A DNA stretch of 64,000 nucleotides from NCBI RefSeq assembly GCF_023156505.1, contig NZ_JALNMJ010000001.1, forward strand, positions 620,001 through 684,000, in the 5' to 3' direction. The translations under genes were made by a program, and so were the position numbers. This document shows positions 1 to 7,847 of the stretch, one piece after another (the first letter of the stretch is position 1; each line of letters opens with the position of its first letter). Source of the stretch: Roseibium sediminicola (GTDB lineage Bacteria; Pseudomonadota; Alphaproteobacteria; Rhizobiales; Stappiaceae). The notes under the pieces were generated by a model. The model was not told the DNA's origin and did not search any database. It saw only the letters and a program-made list of their open reading frames with translations.

Positions 1-2
1 CC

Positions 3-386
3 GACCTGATCGCCGGCGACGGAACACATTATTCCCATGCGCTTCTGGGAGCCTTCGCAGCGATCGCGCCTGCCGCGAGCCAGGCGTTGGAAGCGCTGGC
101 CAAGGACGACATGGAGACCTACCACACGCTGTTCGCGCCGACCGTGCCGCTCAGCCGCGAGATCTTCAAGGCGCCGACCCAGTTTTACAAGGCCGGCATT
201 GCCTTCCTTGCCTGGCTGAACGGCGCGCAGAGCCACTTCATCATGCCGGCAGGTTTCCAGTCCGCCCGGGAGATCACTCATTATGCGGAAGTGTTTCGGC
301 TTGCGGATCAGGCCCGGGTGTTGTCAAAGCCGGAGGTGGCGGTTGACCGGATGAAGCTGCTATTGAAGCTCCACGGCGTGGAATAG
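3..386 (+). CDS. Dihydrodipicolinate synthase family protein, C-terminal part (partial)
   Basis: The reading frame is open from the left edge of the window and ends in TAG at 384-386, so only the last 127 residues are present. The fragment is helical in character and contains a segment near its start reading DGTHYSHALLGAF, followed by a helical tail ending KLLLKLHGVE. This looks like the C-terminal helical domain of the DapA/DHDPS-type aldolase family. Members make Schiff-base lyases or aldolases for sugar acids and related substrates. The catalytic lysine would lie upstream and cannot be checked. It sits 9 bp before a LacI regulator gene, which suggests a sugar-acid catabolic unit that continues to the left. 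The family call is moderately sure; the substrate is unknown. Confidence 0.6.
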   Translation, partial: DLIAGDGTHYSHALLGAFAAIAPAASQALEALAKDDMETYHTLFAPTVPLSREIFKAPTQFYKAGIAFLAWLNGAQSHFIMPAGFQSAREITHYAEVFRLADQARVLSKPEVAVDRMKLLLKLHGVE

Positions 387-395
387 GGACAGGGA

Positions 396-1415
396 ATGGG
401 CAAGCGGGCGACCATACTGGATGTGGCCAAAAAGGCGGGGGTCTCGAAATCCACCGTCTCCCTTGTCCTGCAGAATTCCTCGCTGGTGAAGCAGCAGACC
501 CGGGACCAGGTCACCGCGGCCATGGAAACGCTCGGCTATGTCTATAACCGCTCGGCCGCCGGCCTGCGCGGCGCGGCGTCCGGCCTGATCGGCCTGATCA
601 TCAACGATCTGCGCAACCCATTCTTCACCGAATTCGCCGCCAGTGCCCAGATGTGTTTTGCCCGTCAGGGCTATTCCACCGTCATTGCCAACACCGACGA
701 AAAACCGGACATCCAGGCGCAGGTGATCGACAGCATGATCGAACATGGTGTCTCGGCCTTTGTCATATCGCCGACCTATGGCGGCGAGGACCGGCCGTTC
801 GACCGTATCGAGCGCGCGGGCATTCCGACCATGCAGGTGCTGCGTCAGGTGGACGAGCGTACGGACCTGTTTCCCTTCGCCTCCCATGACTACACGGCCG
901 GCGGCCGGCTGGCGGGAGAACACCTGATCGCGCAAGGATGCAGAAAAATCGCGTTTGTCGGCGGCATCGAGGACCGTCCGATCACGCTGGAACGCATGTC
1001 CGGTTATCACGAAGCAATGACGGCGGGCGGTCTTGCACCCCAAGCCTTTTACGGTCGCCCCTCGCGAGCCTTCGGCCGCGACATCGCCCTGCATCTTGCA
1101 AAGGAGCACCGGGACATCGAGGCGGCAATCTGTTTCAGCGACCTGGTCGCTCTTGGCATGCTCAGCGGCTTTGCCGAGGCCGGTATCCGGGCCGGCCGGG
1201 ATTTCAGGATCGTCGGCTTCGACGACATCGAGGAAAGTTCCATCGCCTATCCAAGGCTCAGTTCCGTTCGCTGTGATTCCGCCCTGTTCGGCCAAAACGC
1301 CGCCGAGGCGATGCTCGCCTGGATCACGGCAGGCAAGCGCCCGCCGGACCAGAAGCGCTACGACGTCGATTTGGTGACGCGACAGTCCAGTCTTTGGGAG
1401 GAACGGGACGTCTGA
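396..1415 (+). CDS. LacI-family transcriptional regulator
   Basis: The 339-residue protein has the usual LacI length and layout. An N-terminal helix-turn-helix covers about residues 7-27 (ILDVAKKAGVSKSTVSLVL). A hinge helix follows near residue 50-58, and a periplasmic-binding-protein-like effector domain fills the rest (GLIINDLRNPFF near residue 67, FVGG near 190, IVGFDDIE near 275). It should be a cytoplasmic DNA-binding repressor or activator that answers to a sugar-like ligand. It lies 9 bp downstream of the DHDPS-family gene and probably belongs to the unit that extends beyond the left edge. It is a second candidate, less likely than the regulator at 13952, for the palindromes near 5340 and 10745. 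Confidence 0.9.
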   Translation: MGKRATILDVAKKAGVSKSTVSLVLQNSSLVKQQTRDQVTAAMETLGYVYNRSAAGLRGAASGLIGLIINDLRNPFFTEFAASAQMCFARQGYSTVIANTDEKPDIQAQVIDSMIEHGVSAFVISPTYGGEDRPFDRIERAGIPTMQVLRQVDERTDLFPFASHDYTAGGRLAGEHLIAQGCRKIAFVGGIEDRPITLERMSGYHEAMTAGGLAPQAFYGRPSRAFGRDIALHLAKEHRDIEAAICFSDLVALGMLSGFAEAGIRAGRDFRIVGFDDIEESSIAYPRLSSVRCDSALFGQNAAEAMLAWITAGKRPPDQKRYDVDLVTRQSSLWEERDV

Positions 1416-1418
1416 TGT

Positions 1419-1441
1419 CCCGGTTTGCCGGGGCCTTGTTT
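1419..1441 (+). terminator. Weak hairpin after LacI gene
   Basis: A 5-bp GC stem, CCCGG TTTG CCGGG at 1419-1432, follows the LacI stop codon immediately and is trailed by CCTTGTTTC, which has a short T-rich part. This could be a weak intrinsic terminator. The stem is short, so the call is tentative. Confidence 0.3.
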
Positions 1442-1656
1442 CGGAACATCAGGAGCTCATGGGTCCCGGTGAAATAATTACGCCATCTTGAGTTGTTATT
1501 TGGAAGTCAAATCCAGTTGAAATTCTTGTGAGGTGTGACGAGATTCACATGTCTGCGCGATTTTTTGCCGCTTTTCTTGAGGTTACATTGATGAGCCGCT
1601 CCCGATTGCCATGTGTATGAAGCGTTTTACGCAAATATTCATGACAGGAGCCCGAA

Positions 1657-2652
1657 ATGCCAGGAGATCAGTCAAGGCGCACTCGACGCCTCGTTGAATT
1701 GGATACCGCGATCGCCGCCTTGGCGATCCTGCAACAGAAACGTTCGGAAGTGGTCGTCTACGGCGCCCATCGTCAGGCCATTGCCGGCAGCTTGCACGAG
1801 GCGGCCACGCATTCACAATTTGCCGCGGATCTGGAGCAGGCAAGCCGGGACGTCAAGATCGTCGCGGTGACAGGAATTGCCGCCTGTTTCGGAGCGTTTG
1901 TGGTTTCCCAGATCCTGTCCCGGGCCTATGGAGCCGCCTTTGTGACCGGCCGGCTCGGCGCACCCGTTGTGGCCCGGACGGTGTCCGTTGCGACTCCGTT
2001 GGGCACGACCATCGACGTGACCGCGTCGCGCGCCATCGGCCTTGGCGTGACCGGGTTCATCTCTGCTCAGATCCTGCAGACCATCCTGCTCCGGGTTCCG
2101 GTCTCGCATTTTCTCCAGCGTTATGTAGGCGACAGCGCCTTGTCGCGCCTTTTTGATCTCATCCGCGAGGAATGGAACGAGACGGAGTTTTCGCCGGAGG
2201 ATTTCGCGGCCTACCGCACGGGTCTTTTGGAGACGTCGATTGGAACCGAACGGCACCGCGCCATCTTGCGCGATCCGAACGCGCGTCCAAGAGAATTGCG
2301 CCGGGCCATGCGCGAGATGATCGAGGAGCTGGTGTCACACCGGATCGCCGAAATCTTCATGTCGATCGACGCGCCGGCCAATGGCCTGCTGCTGATGTCC
2401 GAAACCGAACGCGCGGACTGGTACCGGCGTTTCGAACGGGATGTCAGAGCCTATATCGACGAAAACCATCCGGATCTGTCCGAAGACCAGAAGATCCTTC
2501 TGTCGACCAATCTGAAGTACGATTTCTGGGTCGAGGTGAATTCCCAGCTGCGCGCCCTGGATCAGAGGTGGCACGGCCAGATCCGCGACCTGCGCCGGCA
2601 AAGGCGCAATATCGACCTCACAATGGAGAATCTATTGGGCGGCGGCCGGTGA
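1657..2652 (+). CDS. Unrecognised 331-aa protein with hydrophobic central segments
   Basis: I do not recognise this protein. It starts at an ATG with a suitable ribosome site (CAGGAG about 7 bases upstream). Residues 1-65 are helical and charged. Two hydrophobic, Gly/Ala-rich stretches lie around residues 68-90 and 118-148 and could be membrane helices. The remaining half is acidic and arginine-rich, predicted helical, and ends with a basic segment (RDLRRQRRNID). No enzyme motif is visible. It stands alone: 240 bp separate it from the LacI gene and the next gene is on the other strand. GC content and codon use match the rest of the chromosome, so it is probably a real native gene and not part of the AT-rich pocket that follows. 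Confidence 0.7.
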   Translation: MPGDQSRRTRRLVELDTAIAALAILQQKRSEVVVYGAHRQAIAGSLHEAATHSQFAADLEQASRDVKIVAVTGIAACFGAFVVSQILSRAYGAAFVTGRLGAPVVARTVSVATPLGTTIDVTASRAIGLGVTGFISAQILQTILLRVPVSHFLQRYVGDSALSRLFDLIREEWNETEFSPEDFAAYRTGLLETSIGTERHRAILRDPNARPRELRRAMREMIEELVSHRIAEIFMSIDAPANGLLLMSETERADWYRRFERDVRAYIDENHPDLSEDQKILLSTNLKYDFWVEVNSQLRALDQRWHGQIRDLRRQRRNIDLTMENLLGGGR

Positions 2653-2828
2653 CATTGACCGCCGAACACCAGGGCGGCGGCGGCCTGCTTCTGAAACCTC
2701 CCGGTTCAAGCGCACGATCAATTCGTGTTGCTGACGTTTTCCCCGGTCGTTAAGTTCTGCTGGCTGGGCCATTCCACAGTTCAAGTGAAGAAGGACAGCT
2801 TGAGTAGGGCTCCTGACCCAAGGTGGTT

Positions 2829-3344
2829 TCACTGAAAAACAATGGTGAAACTTCGATCTATTTCTCTCTCAGAAGTCTTTATCTGAACACTCACGTTCAT
2901 CTTGGTGCCGGCGGCACGAGCATACATGCAATAAGAAGGAAATTTTGTGCTCGCGTTGTTGTTTGTAATTGGAAGAGTTTTACGGGTTCCCGGGTCTACG
3001 ACTAATAGTTGATCTCCCTCCATAACGGTAGTGCTGAATTTGTAAGCAAGAATTTTACTGGAATTTTCCGGGTCAAAATGGGTGGCGATAAAACAATACG
3101 CAGTTTGCCCAGATAATTTTACTTCACTTTCATGTGGTATCACATTGTATTTATTAATACTGGAGAATTGACCTTTCCGGATCGCCTTGGGAACAAGTGC
3201 GATCGTTCCAAACAGGTTCTCCCTGTTTAATGATAACGCACCGTCGAACGATGCGGCGCTGACTGCATCCGGCCAAATAGTTGCAACAAAAAAAGCCAAG
3301 CAAATTGACTTGATGTCGGTTCTTGACCAAGCGAGATTACCCAT
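2829..3344 (-). CDS. Unrecognised exported protein, 171 aa
   Basis: I do not recognise the protein. With the start at 3344 it has a hydrophobic N-terminal segment (residues about 12-32, ending near VSAAS) that looks like a signal peptide, followed by a beta-rich mature part with two cysteines that could pair (in AYCFIA and PSYCMY). The start is chosen because GGGGAGAAG lies just before this ATG; an in-frame ATG six codons earlier at 3362 lacks such a site. It overlaps the end of the upstream gene by 8 bases, so the pair is probably one transcript with coupled translation. Base composition is clearly AT-richer than the neighbours, which suggests acquisition by transfer. Confidence 0.6.
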   Translation of the reverse strand: MGNLAWSRTDIKSICLAFFVATIWPDAVSAASFDGALSLNRENLFGTIALVPKAIRKGQFSSINKYNVIPHESEVKLSGQTAYCFIATHFDPENSSKILAYKFSTTVMEGDQLLVVDPGTRKTLPITNNNASTKFPSYCMYARAAGTKMNVSVQIKTSEREIDRSFTIVFQ

Positions 3345-3768
3345 TTGCTTCTCCCCATACACCTTTTGATTTAGCCGCTGAAATGATTGTGAGTATTACA
3401 CTATAGAAAATCGCAAGACTGGGCAAAATCAGTTCAAGGCCGTCTGTGAATTCTGTTGGGTCAGCTCCAGAGGGCAATAAGTACTCGTTATAAATGTTCG
3501 CAACGATGTTTGAGAAACGGGTGATGTCAATATTAATCACCCAAACGGTGAAGCCTGATATTGCAAGACATAGACTCAAAAGAGACTTGGTTCTGATAAG
3601 GCTAAGAGCGGCCGTAAAGAGAAGTAGTATTACAAAAACAATAGTCATAGCATTCATATGGCCTGCGATGTTTTCTCCTCGATTTGCTAGTGCCATAATG
3701 CCGGCATAGGCAGTTGTGGTCTCGATCGGTAAGTTACTCTTAATTTCATCTAGTGTGTCACCCATCAT
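3337..3768 (-). CDS. Unrecognised small integral membrane protein, 143 aa
   Basis: I do not recognise the protein. Three hydrophobic segments can be seen, at about residues 40-60 (TIVFVILLLFTAALSLI), 63-82 and 112-130, so it is probably an inner-membrane protein. The segment between the last two (about residues 83-110) is polar and may lie outside. The gene is AT-rich and precedes the exported protein at 2829, overlapping it by 8 bases; together they look like a small two-gene module. No known family or partner can be named from the sequence. The organisation is what one might expect for a small accessory cassette, but that is inference. Confidence 0.55.
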   Translation of the reverse strand: MMGDTLDEIKSNLPIETTTAYAGIMALANRGENIAGHMNAMTIVFVILLLFTAALSLIRTKSLLSLCLAISGFTVWVINIDITRFSNIVANIYNEYLLPSGADPTEFTDGLELILPSLAIFYSVILTIISAAKSKGVWGEANG

Positions 3769-4285
3769 TTTCCTCGATAATTACGTTTTAAATAGCTAAA
3801 ATCGCTTATGAGAGTAGCTGGCTTGCCTTTTGGAAGTAGTTTTGAGTTTATTGTTTTTGTAGATCTTCGAAAAGGTAAGAGATGCCAGTGAGTTGTTGTT
3901 TCTCCAAGAGCAAGCGCAACTCGATGGATTCAACGCCAAGTGCCGGGATGTCGGCTGTTCAACTTTAACTGGTTGCTAAATAGGCGCCGAATTTTGGCGA
4001 ATTCTCCCGATTTCTCATTGAGTATCCCCCTCACACAACGTGGTTTTTTGGATTTTAACTTCTCCAACAATATGGACTAAGAAAAAAATACACGTCAAGT
4101 TGTCCGTAGGCTGTCCGAAGGTAATAATAATACCAAAAAGGGATCGCGTGATCCGAGTTTTCCTATTTAGGCTTTGATTATTGGATACTAGCCAGATTTC
4201 GGACTATTATTTCGGTTCTGTAGGTGAGCTTGTGTAGGGGTATGCCCGATTGCAATGAGGAAAATGGGCCTCGTTAGGTTGAGCC
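3769..4285. other. AT-rich intergenic stretch without a gene
   Basis: This 517-bp stretch is much richer in A and T than the surrounding chromosome and holds no convincing reading frame. A short hairpin, GGATC GCGT GATCC, lies at about 4141-4154. I see no tRNA, IS end or direct repeat that would explain the composition. It flanks the two-gene AT-rich module and may be part of the same transferred piece. Confidence 0.5.
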
Positions 4286-5284
4286 TTAAGGCTTGCCGGC
4301 GGTTTGGGATCTCTCGATCAGGTCCACGCCCATCTGGTGGAACAGCTCAAGGTAATCCAGCAGCACCCAGTTCTCCATGATCTTGCCACCGGCGCAGCGA
4401 TAGAAATCCATCACCCGGAGCGTCAGCGGCTTGCCGGTCGCCTTGACGCCCAGATAGTCGCCCTGATGGGTCATGGTCATGGACGGCCAGCCACTGACGG
4501 CGGCAAAGTTGCCGTCGCCGATCCGGCAATAGTGATTGCCGCCGACCCGGTCTGGAAAGGCCGTCAGGAAGGCAGCGCGGTGATCCTTCTCAAAGCCGCT
4601 CCAGCGATAGTTCGAGCCGATGCCACCCGGCCCGTACCAGAGCATGTCGTCATGCCAGTAGCCGTCGTCGCCGGTCTGTCCCTTGGAGGTGAAATTTTCC
4701 GGGTCGAAGGCCTTCAGGTCGGCCAGCATGGCTTCACAGAGATCGAGCGTCTTTTCGCCATTCGCCTGGCCTTTCGGCAGGACGCCGTCATGGGTGGCCG
4801 GACCGGGAAACAGCATTTCGGTGCCGAGCATCTGGGGCAGGGGGAAGAGTCCCGCCTGCCGCATCAGGTCAAGGAGATCGAAGATGATTTTGGCTTCCGA
4901 AATCCGGCCGTCCGGCTCCACCCGGTAGAACTCTCCGGAACGAAGGAACACGAGGTGATGTGACGGCTGAATGCCGAACAGCGGTTTTTCGAAATTGCCG
5001 ACATAATGCGTGACGCTGGCAATCCAGTGACCGCCGGGCGCGCGCCGGTTGGGCCCGCCAATGAAGATCTCGTCGCGCCGGCGCACATGCGAGAAAGCGT
5101 CTTTCAGCGGCGTATAGAACCCCTCGACAACGGCGTCGCACCCTTCCAGCCGATTGACCGGAAAGGCGACATCGAACACCACGTCGTCGCGTAAGTGTTT
5201 GGAGATAAGCTCCTTATCCGCATCGGATCCGGTCGCGAAAATGCCGTTCAGGAAGGAGTGGGGAGCTTGCCGGAAGTCGGACAT
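4286..5284 (-). CDS. Two-domain SnoaL/NTF2-like protein
   Basis: The 332-residue protein appears to be two NTF2/SnoaL-like alpha+beta domains in tandem, roughly residues 10-150 and 175-325. The second half carries the family pattern of an aromatic-rich core (HDDMLWYGPGGIG) and a closing strand pair (VMDFYRCAGGKIMENWVLLD) followed by QMGVDL. Such folds serve as cyclases, isomerases, dehydratases or small-ligand binders; the reaction here is unknown. ATG 5284 (MSDFRQAP) is preferred to the upstream ATG at 5353 because that one lies beside the operator palindrome. The gene is divergent from the ABC transporter and shares its operator region. Close relatives are encoded at 10151 and 12139, so it belongs to the same catabolic locus. 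Confidence 0.7.
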   Translation of the reverse strand: MSDFRQAPHSFLNGIFATGSDADKELISKHLRDDVVFDVAFPVNRLEGCDAVVEGFYTPLKDAFSHVRRRDEIFIGGPNRRAPGGHWIASVTHYVGNFEKPLFGIQPSHHLVFLRSGEFYRVEPDGRISEAKIIFDLLDLMRQAGLFPLPQMLGTEMLFPGPATHDGVLPKGQANGEKTLDLCEAMLADLKAFDPENFTSKGQTGDDGYWHDDMLWYGPGGIGSNYRWSGFEKDHRAAFLTAFPDRVGGNHYCRIGDGNFAAVSGWPSMTMTHQGDYLGVKATGKPLTLRVMDFYRCAGGKIMENWVLLDYLELFHQMGVDLIERSQTAGKP

Positions 5285-5327
5285 GGGAGTGCCTGCCAAT
5301 ACCAAGGGTTTGTGTGCCGAAACACTA

Positions 5328-5347
5328 TTTTGCATTCGTATGCAAAA
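5328..5347. promoter_or_regulatory. Operator-like palindrome 1 (LacI type)
   Basis: The sequence TTTTGCATTCGTATGCAAAA is a 20-bp near-palindrome with perfect 8-bp arms (TTTTGCAT / ATGCAAAA). It lies between the divergent genes at 5284 and 5434. The central CG and the arms match the general style of LacI-family operators. The same core recurs at 5383 and 10738. Confidence 0.7.
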
Positions 5348-5382
5348 AATCATTGCCAAAGTCTTATCTCTGTGTCTAGCTA

Positions 5383-5402
5383 TTTTGCATAGGAATGCAA
5401 AA
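5383..5402. promoter_or_regulatory. Operator-like palindrome 2 (LacI type)
   Basis: TTTTGCATAGGAATGCAAAA repeats the 8-bp arms of the site at 5328 with a changed centre. The centres of the two sites are 55 bp apart, about five helical turns, which would suit cooperative binding or looping by a LacI-type dimer pair. It lies 32 bp before the start codon of the ATPase gene. Confidence 0.65.
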
Positions 5403-5433
5403 AATGGCCAGCGGACGATTGAGGAGGGACGCT

Positions 5434-6489
5434 GTGGCTGAAATTCAGCTCAAGAACGTGTCGAAACGGTGGGGTGGATTTGTCGGGGTCGACAATTTCG
5501 ACCTGACCATCGCCGATCGTGAATTCCTCGTCCTTCTGGGACCGTCCGGCTGCGGCAAGACCACAACCATGCGCATGATCGCAGGGCTGGAGGATGCGAC
5601 GGACGGCGAGATCGTTATCGGCGACCGCGTGGTCAACGACCTCGATCCCAAGGATCGGGACATCGCCATGGTGTTCCAGTCCTACGGCCTTTACCCGAAC
5701 ATGAATGTCTACGAGAACATCCGTTTTCCGCTGAAGGTCCGCAAGGTCGATCCCGCCAGCCATGATGAACGGGTCCTGCGCGCCGCGGACATGGTCGAAC
5801 TTCGGGAATTCCTGCACCGCAAGCCGGCGGAGCTTTCCGGCGGCCAGCGCCAGCGCGTGGCGCTCGCCCGGGCGATCGTGCGCGAGCCGAACGTCTTCCT
5901 GATGGACGAGCCGCTTTCCAACCTGGACGCCAAGCTCCGGGTTTCCACCCGTGCCCAGATCAAGAACCTGCAGCATGAACTGAAAGTCACCACAATCTAC
6001 GTCACCCATGACCAGATCGAGGCCATGACCCTGGCCGACCGCGTCGTCGTCATGAAGCGCGGCGTGATCCAGCAGGTCGGCACGCCGACCGACATCTACG
6101 ACAAGCCGGCCAACACCTTTGTTGCCGGGTTCATCGGCTCTCCGGCCATGAACCTGATGACCGGAACGCTCGCGGGCGGCACCTTCACCGGTGTAAACGT
6201 CACAATTGGCGGCCTCACTGGGCCCGACGGTCCAGTCACGCTCGGCTTCCGCGCAGAAGATGCGGCGGTTGCCCAGGCGGGCGGGGCCGCCCAGATCAGC
6301 GCGCCTGTCTACACGATGGAGCTGCTCGGTGATGCCACCATGATCACCGTCAAGGCCGGCGGGGCCCTGGTCTCCGTCAAGGCGAACAAGGATTTTCGCA
6401 TCGAGATCGACGAGACCGTCGGCCTCAGCATACCGGCAGGGATCTGCCACCTCTTTCATCACGAGACCGGGGCACGCCTCGACGTGTGA
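5434..6489 (+). CDS. ABC transporter ATP-binding protein, MalK/UgpC type
   Basis: This is the energising ATPase of a carbohydrate-type importer. It shows Walker A GPSGCGKTT at residues 36-44, the signature LSGGQRQRVALARA near residue 135, Walker B VFLMDEPLSNLDAK near 155, the switch histidine in VTHDQ near 190, and a C-terminal TOBE/MalK-like regulatory domain (MTGTLAGG onward). At 351 residues it has the usual MalK/UgpC length. GTG 5434 is chosen because GGAGGG stands 6 bases upstream and MAEIQLKNV is the common start of this family; upstream in-frame ATGs at 5395 and 5404 overlap the operator palindrome. It leads the transporter operon, with the binding protein 79 bp downstream. Confidence 0.93.
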   Translation: MAEIQLKNVSKRWGGFVGVDNFDLTIADREFLVLLGPSGCGKTTTMRMIAGLEDATDGEIVIGDRVVNDLDPKDRDIAMVFQSYGLYPNMNVYENIRFPLKVRKVDPASHDERVLRAADMVELREFLHRKPAELSGGQRQRVALARAIVREPNVFLMDEPLSNLDAKLRVSTRAQIKNLQHELKVTTIYVTHDQIEAMTLADRVVVMKRGVIQQVGTPTDIYDKPANTFVAGFIGSPAMNLMTGTLAGGTFTGVNVTIGGLTGPDGPVTLGFRAEDAAVAQAGGAAQISAPVYTMELLGDATMITVKAGGALVSVKANKDFRIEIDETVGLSIPAGICHLFHHETGARLDV

Positions 6490-6568
6490 ACCCGGTCCGA
6501 TCGGCACCAAGCCAAACAAACCAGAGCTGCGCCAGAGAGGCGCGTAGAACAGCAGGGAGACCTGACAG

Positions 6569-7774
6569 ATGTTGAAGAAACTGCTTCTTGCCAGCGCGAT
6601 GACGCTGGCGGTCACGGGCGCGGCCAGCGCCTGCGATTTTGAAAACACCACCACGATCAAGTCGCTGTCGGCGGGTTTCGAGGCCTGGAAGGCCGTCACC
6701 ACGGAAATGGCCAAGTGCGGCAATTTCGAAGCGGAGCTCGACCAGGAGTTTCGCACCAAGCAGCCGGCAGCCTTCGCGGCCGACCCTGCACTCTACCAGA
6801 TCGGCGGCGTCGCCAACGGCACGCTGGTGCCGCTCATGAACGAAGGCACGGTCCGTCCGCTTGACGACCTGGTCGAAAAATACGGTCAGAACCTGACGCC
6901 GAACCAGCTAATCAAGGTCGACGGCAAGATCATGGCGATCGCCATGATGGTCAACGCCCAGCATTTGATGTACCGGGAGGACATCCTGACCGATCTCGGC
7001 ATTCCGGTGCCCAAGACCTATGACGAGGTACTGGCGGCGGCCGCGAAGATCAAGGAGGCCGGCGTCGTCGACTATCCGATCGGCGGCACCTTCCAGACCG
7101 GCTGGAACCTTGGCGAGGAATTCGTCAACATGTATCTGGGCATGGGCGGCACGTTCTTTGCCGAGGACAACACCCCGACCATCGAGAATGCCGAGGGCAT
7201 TGCCTCGCTCGAGATGCTGAAGAAGCTGACCGAGTACATGGACCCGGAATATCTCGTGTCCGACAGCACCTATGTCCAGCAGCAGTTCCAGCAGGGCAAG
7301 ATCGCGATGGCGAACCTGTGGGCCAGCCGCGCCGGCGCGATGGACGATCCGGACGAATCCCAGGTGGTCGGCAAGGTGAAGATGGCCGGCGCACCGACAG
7401 CGAATGCACGTGCCGCGTCGACGCTCTGGTGGGATGGCATGGTCATCGCCAAGAACATCACGGACGAAGAAGCCGAAGCCGCTTTCCGGGTCGCGATGAA
7501 CGGCCTGACCCCGGAGATGGTGAAAGCCAACAATGACGCCGCTGTCTGGCTGGTGCAGGGGTATGAGCCGGGTCCCCTGGCGCAGGGCGTGGTCCAGACC
7601 GCCGAAGCCGGCGCGCTGCCTTATCCGGCGAGCTCCCAGATGGGCCTGATGCACACCGCGCTCGGCAATGGTGTTGCCGACTACCTGACCGGTGCCAAGG
7701 ACGCGGAAACGACGCTGAAGGACATCGCTGGCGCCTACACGACCTCTGCCAAGGAAGCCGGTCTGATCAAGTAA
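6569..7774 (+). CDS. Extracellular solute-binding protein, family 1
   Basis: The 401-residue protein starts with a clear Sec signal peptide (MLKKLLLASAMTLAVTGAASA, cleavage near residue 21-22) and continues as a family-1 carbohydrate-type binding protein. Features include the IDxD-like region DPALYQIGGVANGTLVPLMN near residue 75, the hinge segment YPIGGTFQTGWN near 170, and the TLWWDGMVIAKN segment near 288. It would bind the substrate in the periplasm and hand it to the permeases at 7848 and 8870. Two cysteines (residues 22 and about 50) at the start of the mature chain could form a disulfide. The ligand cannot be read from the sequence; the aromatic residues of the pocket suit a sugar or polyol, but that is inference. 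Confidence 0.9.
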   Translation: MLKKLLLASAMTLAVTGAASACDFENTTTIKSLSAGFEAWKAVTTEMAKCGNFEAELDQEFRTKQPAAFAADPALYQIGGVANGTLVPLMNEGTVRPLDDLVEKYGQNLTPNQLIKVDGKIMAIAMMVNAQHLMYREDILTDLGIPVPKTYDEVLAAAAKIKEAGVVDYPIGGTFQTGWNLGEEFVNMYLGMGGTFFAEDNTPTIENAEGIASLEMLKKLTEYMDPEYLVSDSTYVQQQFQQGKIAMANLWASRAGAMDDPDESQVVGKVKMAGAPTANARAASTLWWDGMVIAKNITDEEAEAAFRVAMNGLTPEMVKANNDAAVWLVQGYEPGPLAQGVVQTAEAGALPYPASSQMGLMHTALGNGVADYLTGAKDAETTLKDIAGAYTTSAKEAGLIK

Positions 7775-7790
7775 TCAGGCCTGGCAAAAG

Positions 7791-7812
7791 CGGAGGGCGG
7801 TCCCGCCCTCCG
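7791..7812 (+). other. Stem-loop between binding protein and permease genes
   Basis: CGGAGGGCGG and its complement CCGCCCTCCG form a near-continuous GC stem with a tiny loop, directly after the binding-protein gene and before the permease gene. There is no T tract. Such stem-loops commonly protect binding-protein mRNA from 3' decay so that it is made in excess of the permeases; that role is inferred from position. Confidence 0.55.
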
Positions 7813-7847
7813 TCCATCCACTTCAACACGCAGACCGGGAGGGGAGC

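Noticed and set aside
4086-4110. Fnr-type half site (GTCAAGTTGTCC) in the AT-rich gap
   Set aside because: Only one half site is present and no gene start lies at a suitable distance.
5380-6759. 459-codon open frame on the - strand
   Set aside because: It is antisense to the ABC ATPase gene and the start of the binding-protein gene and shows no protein-family features.
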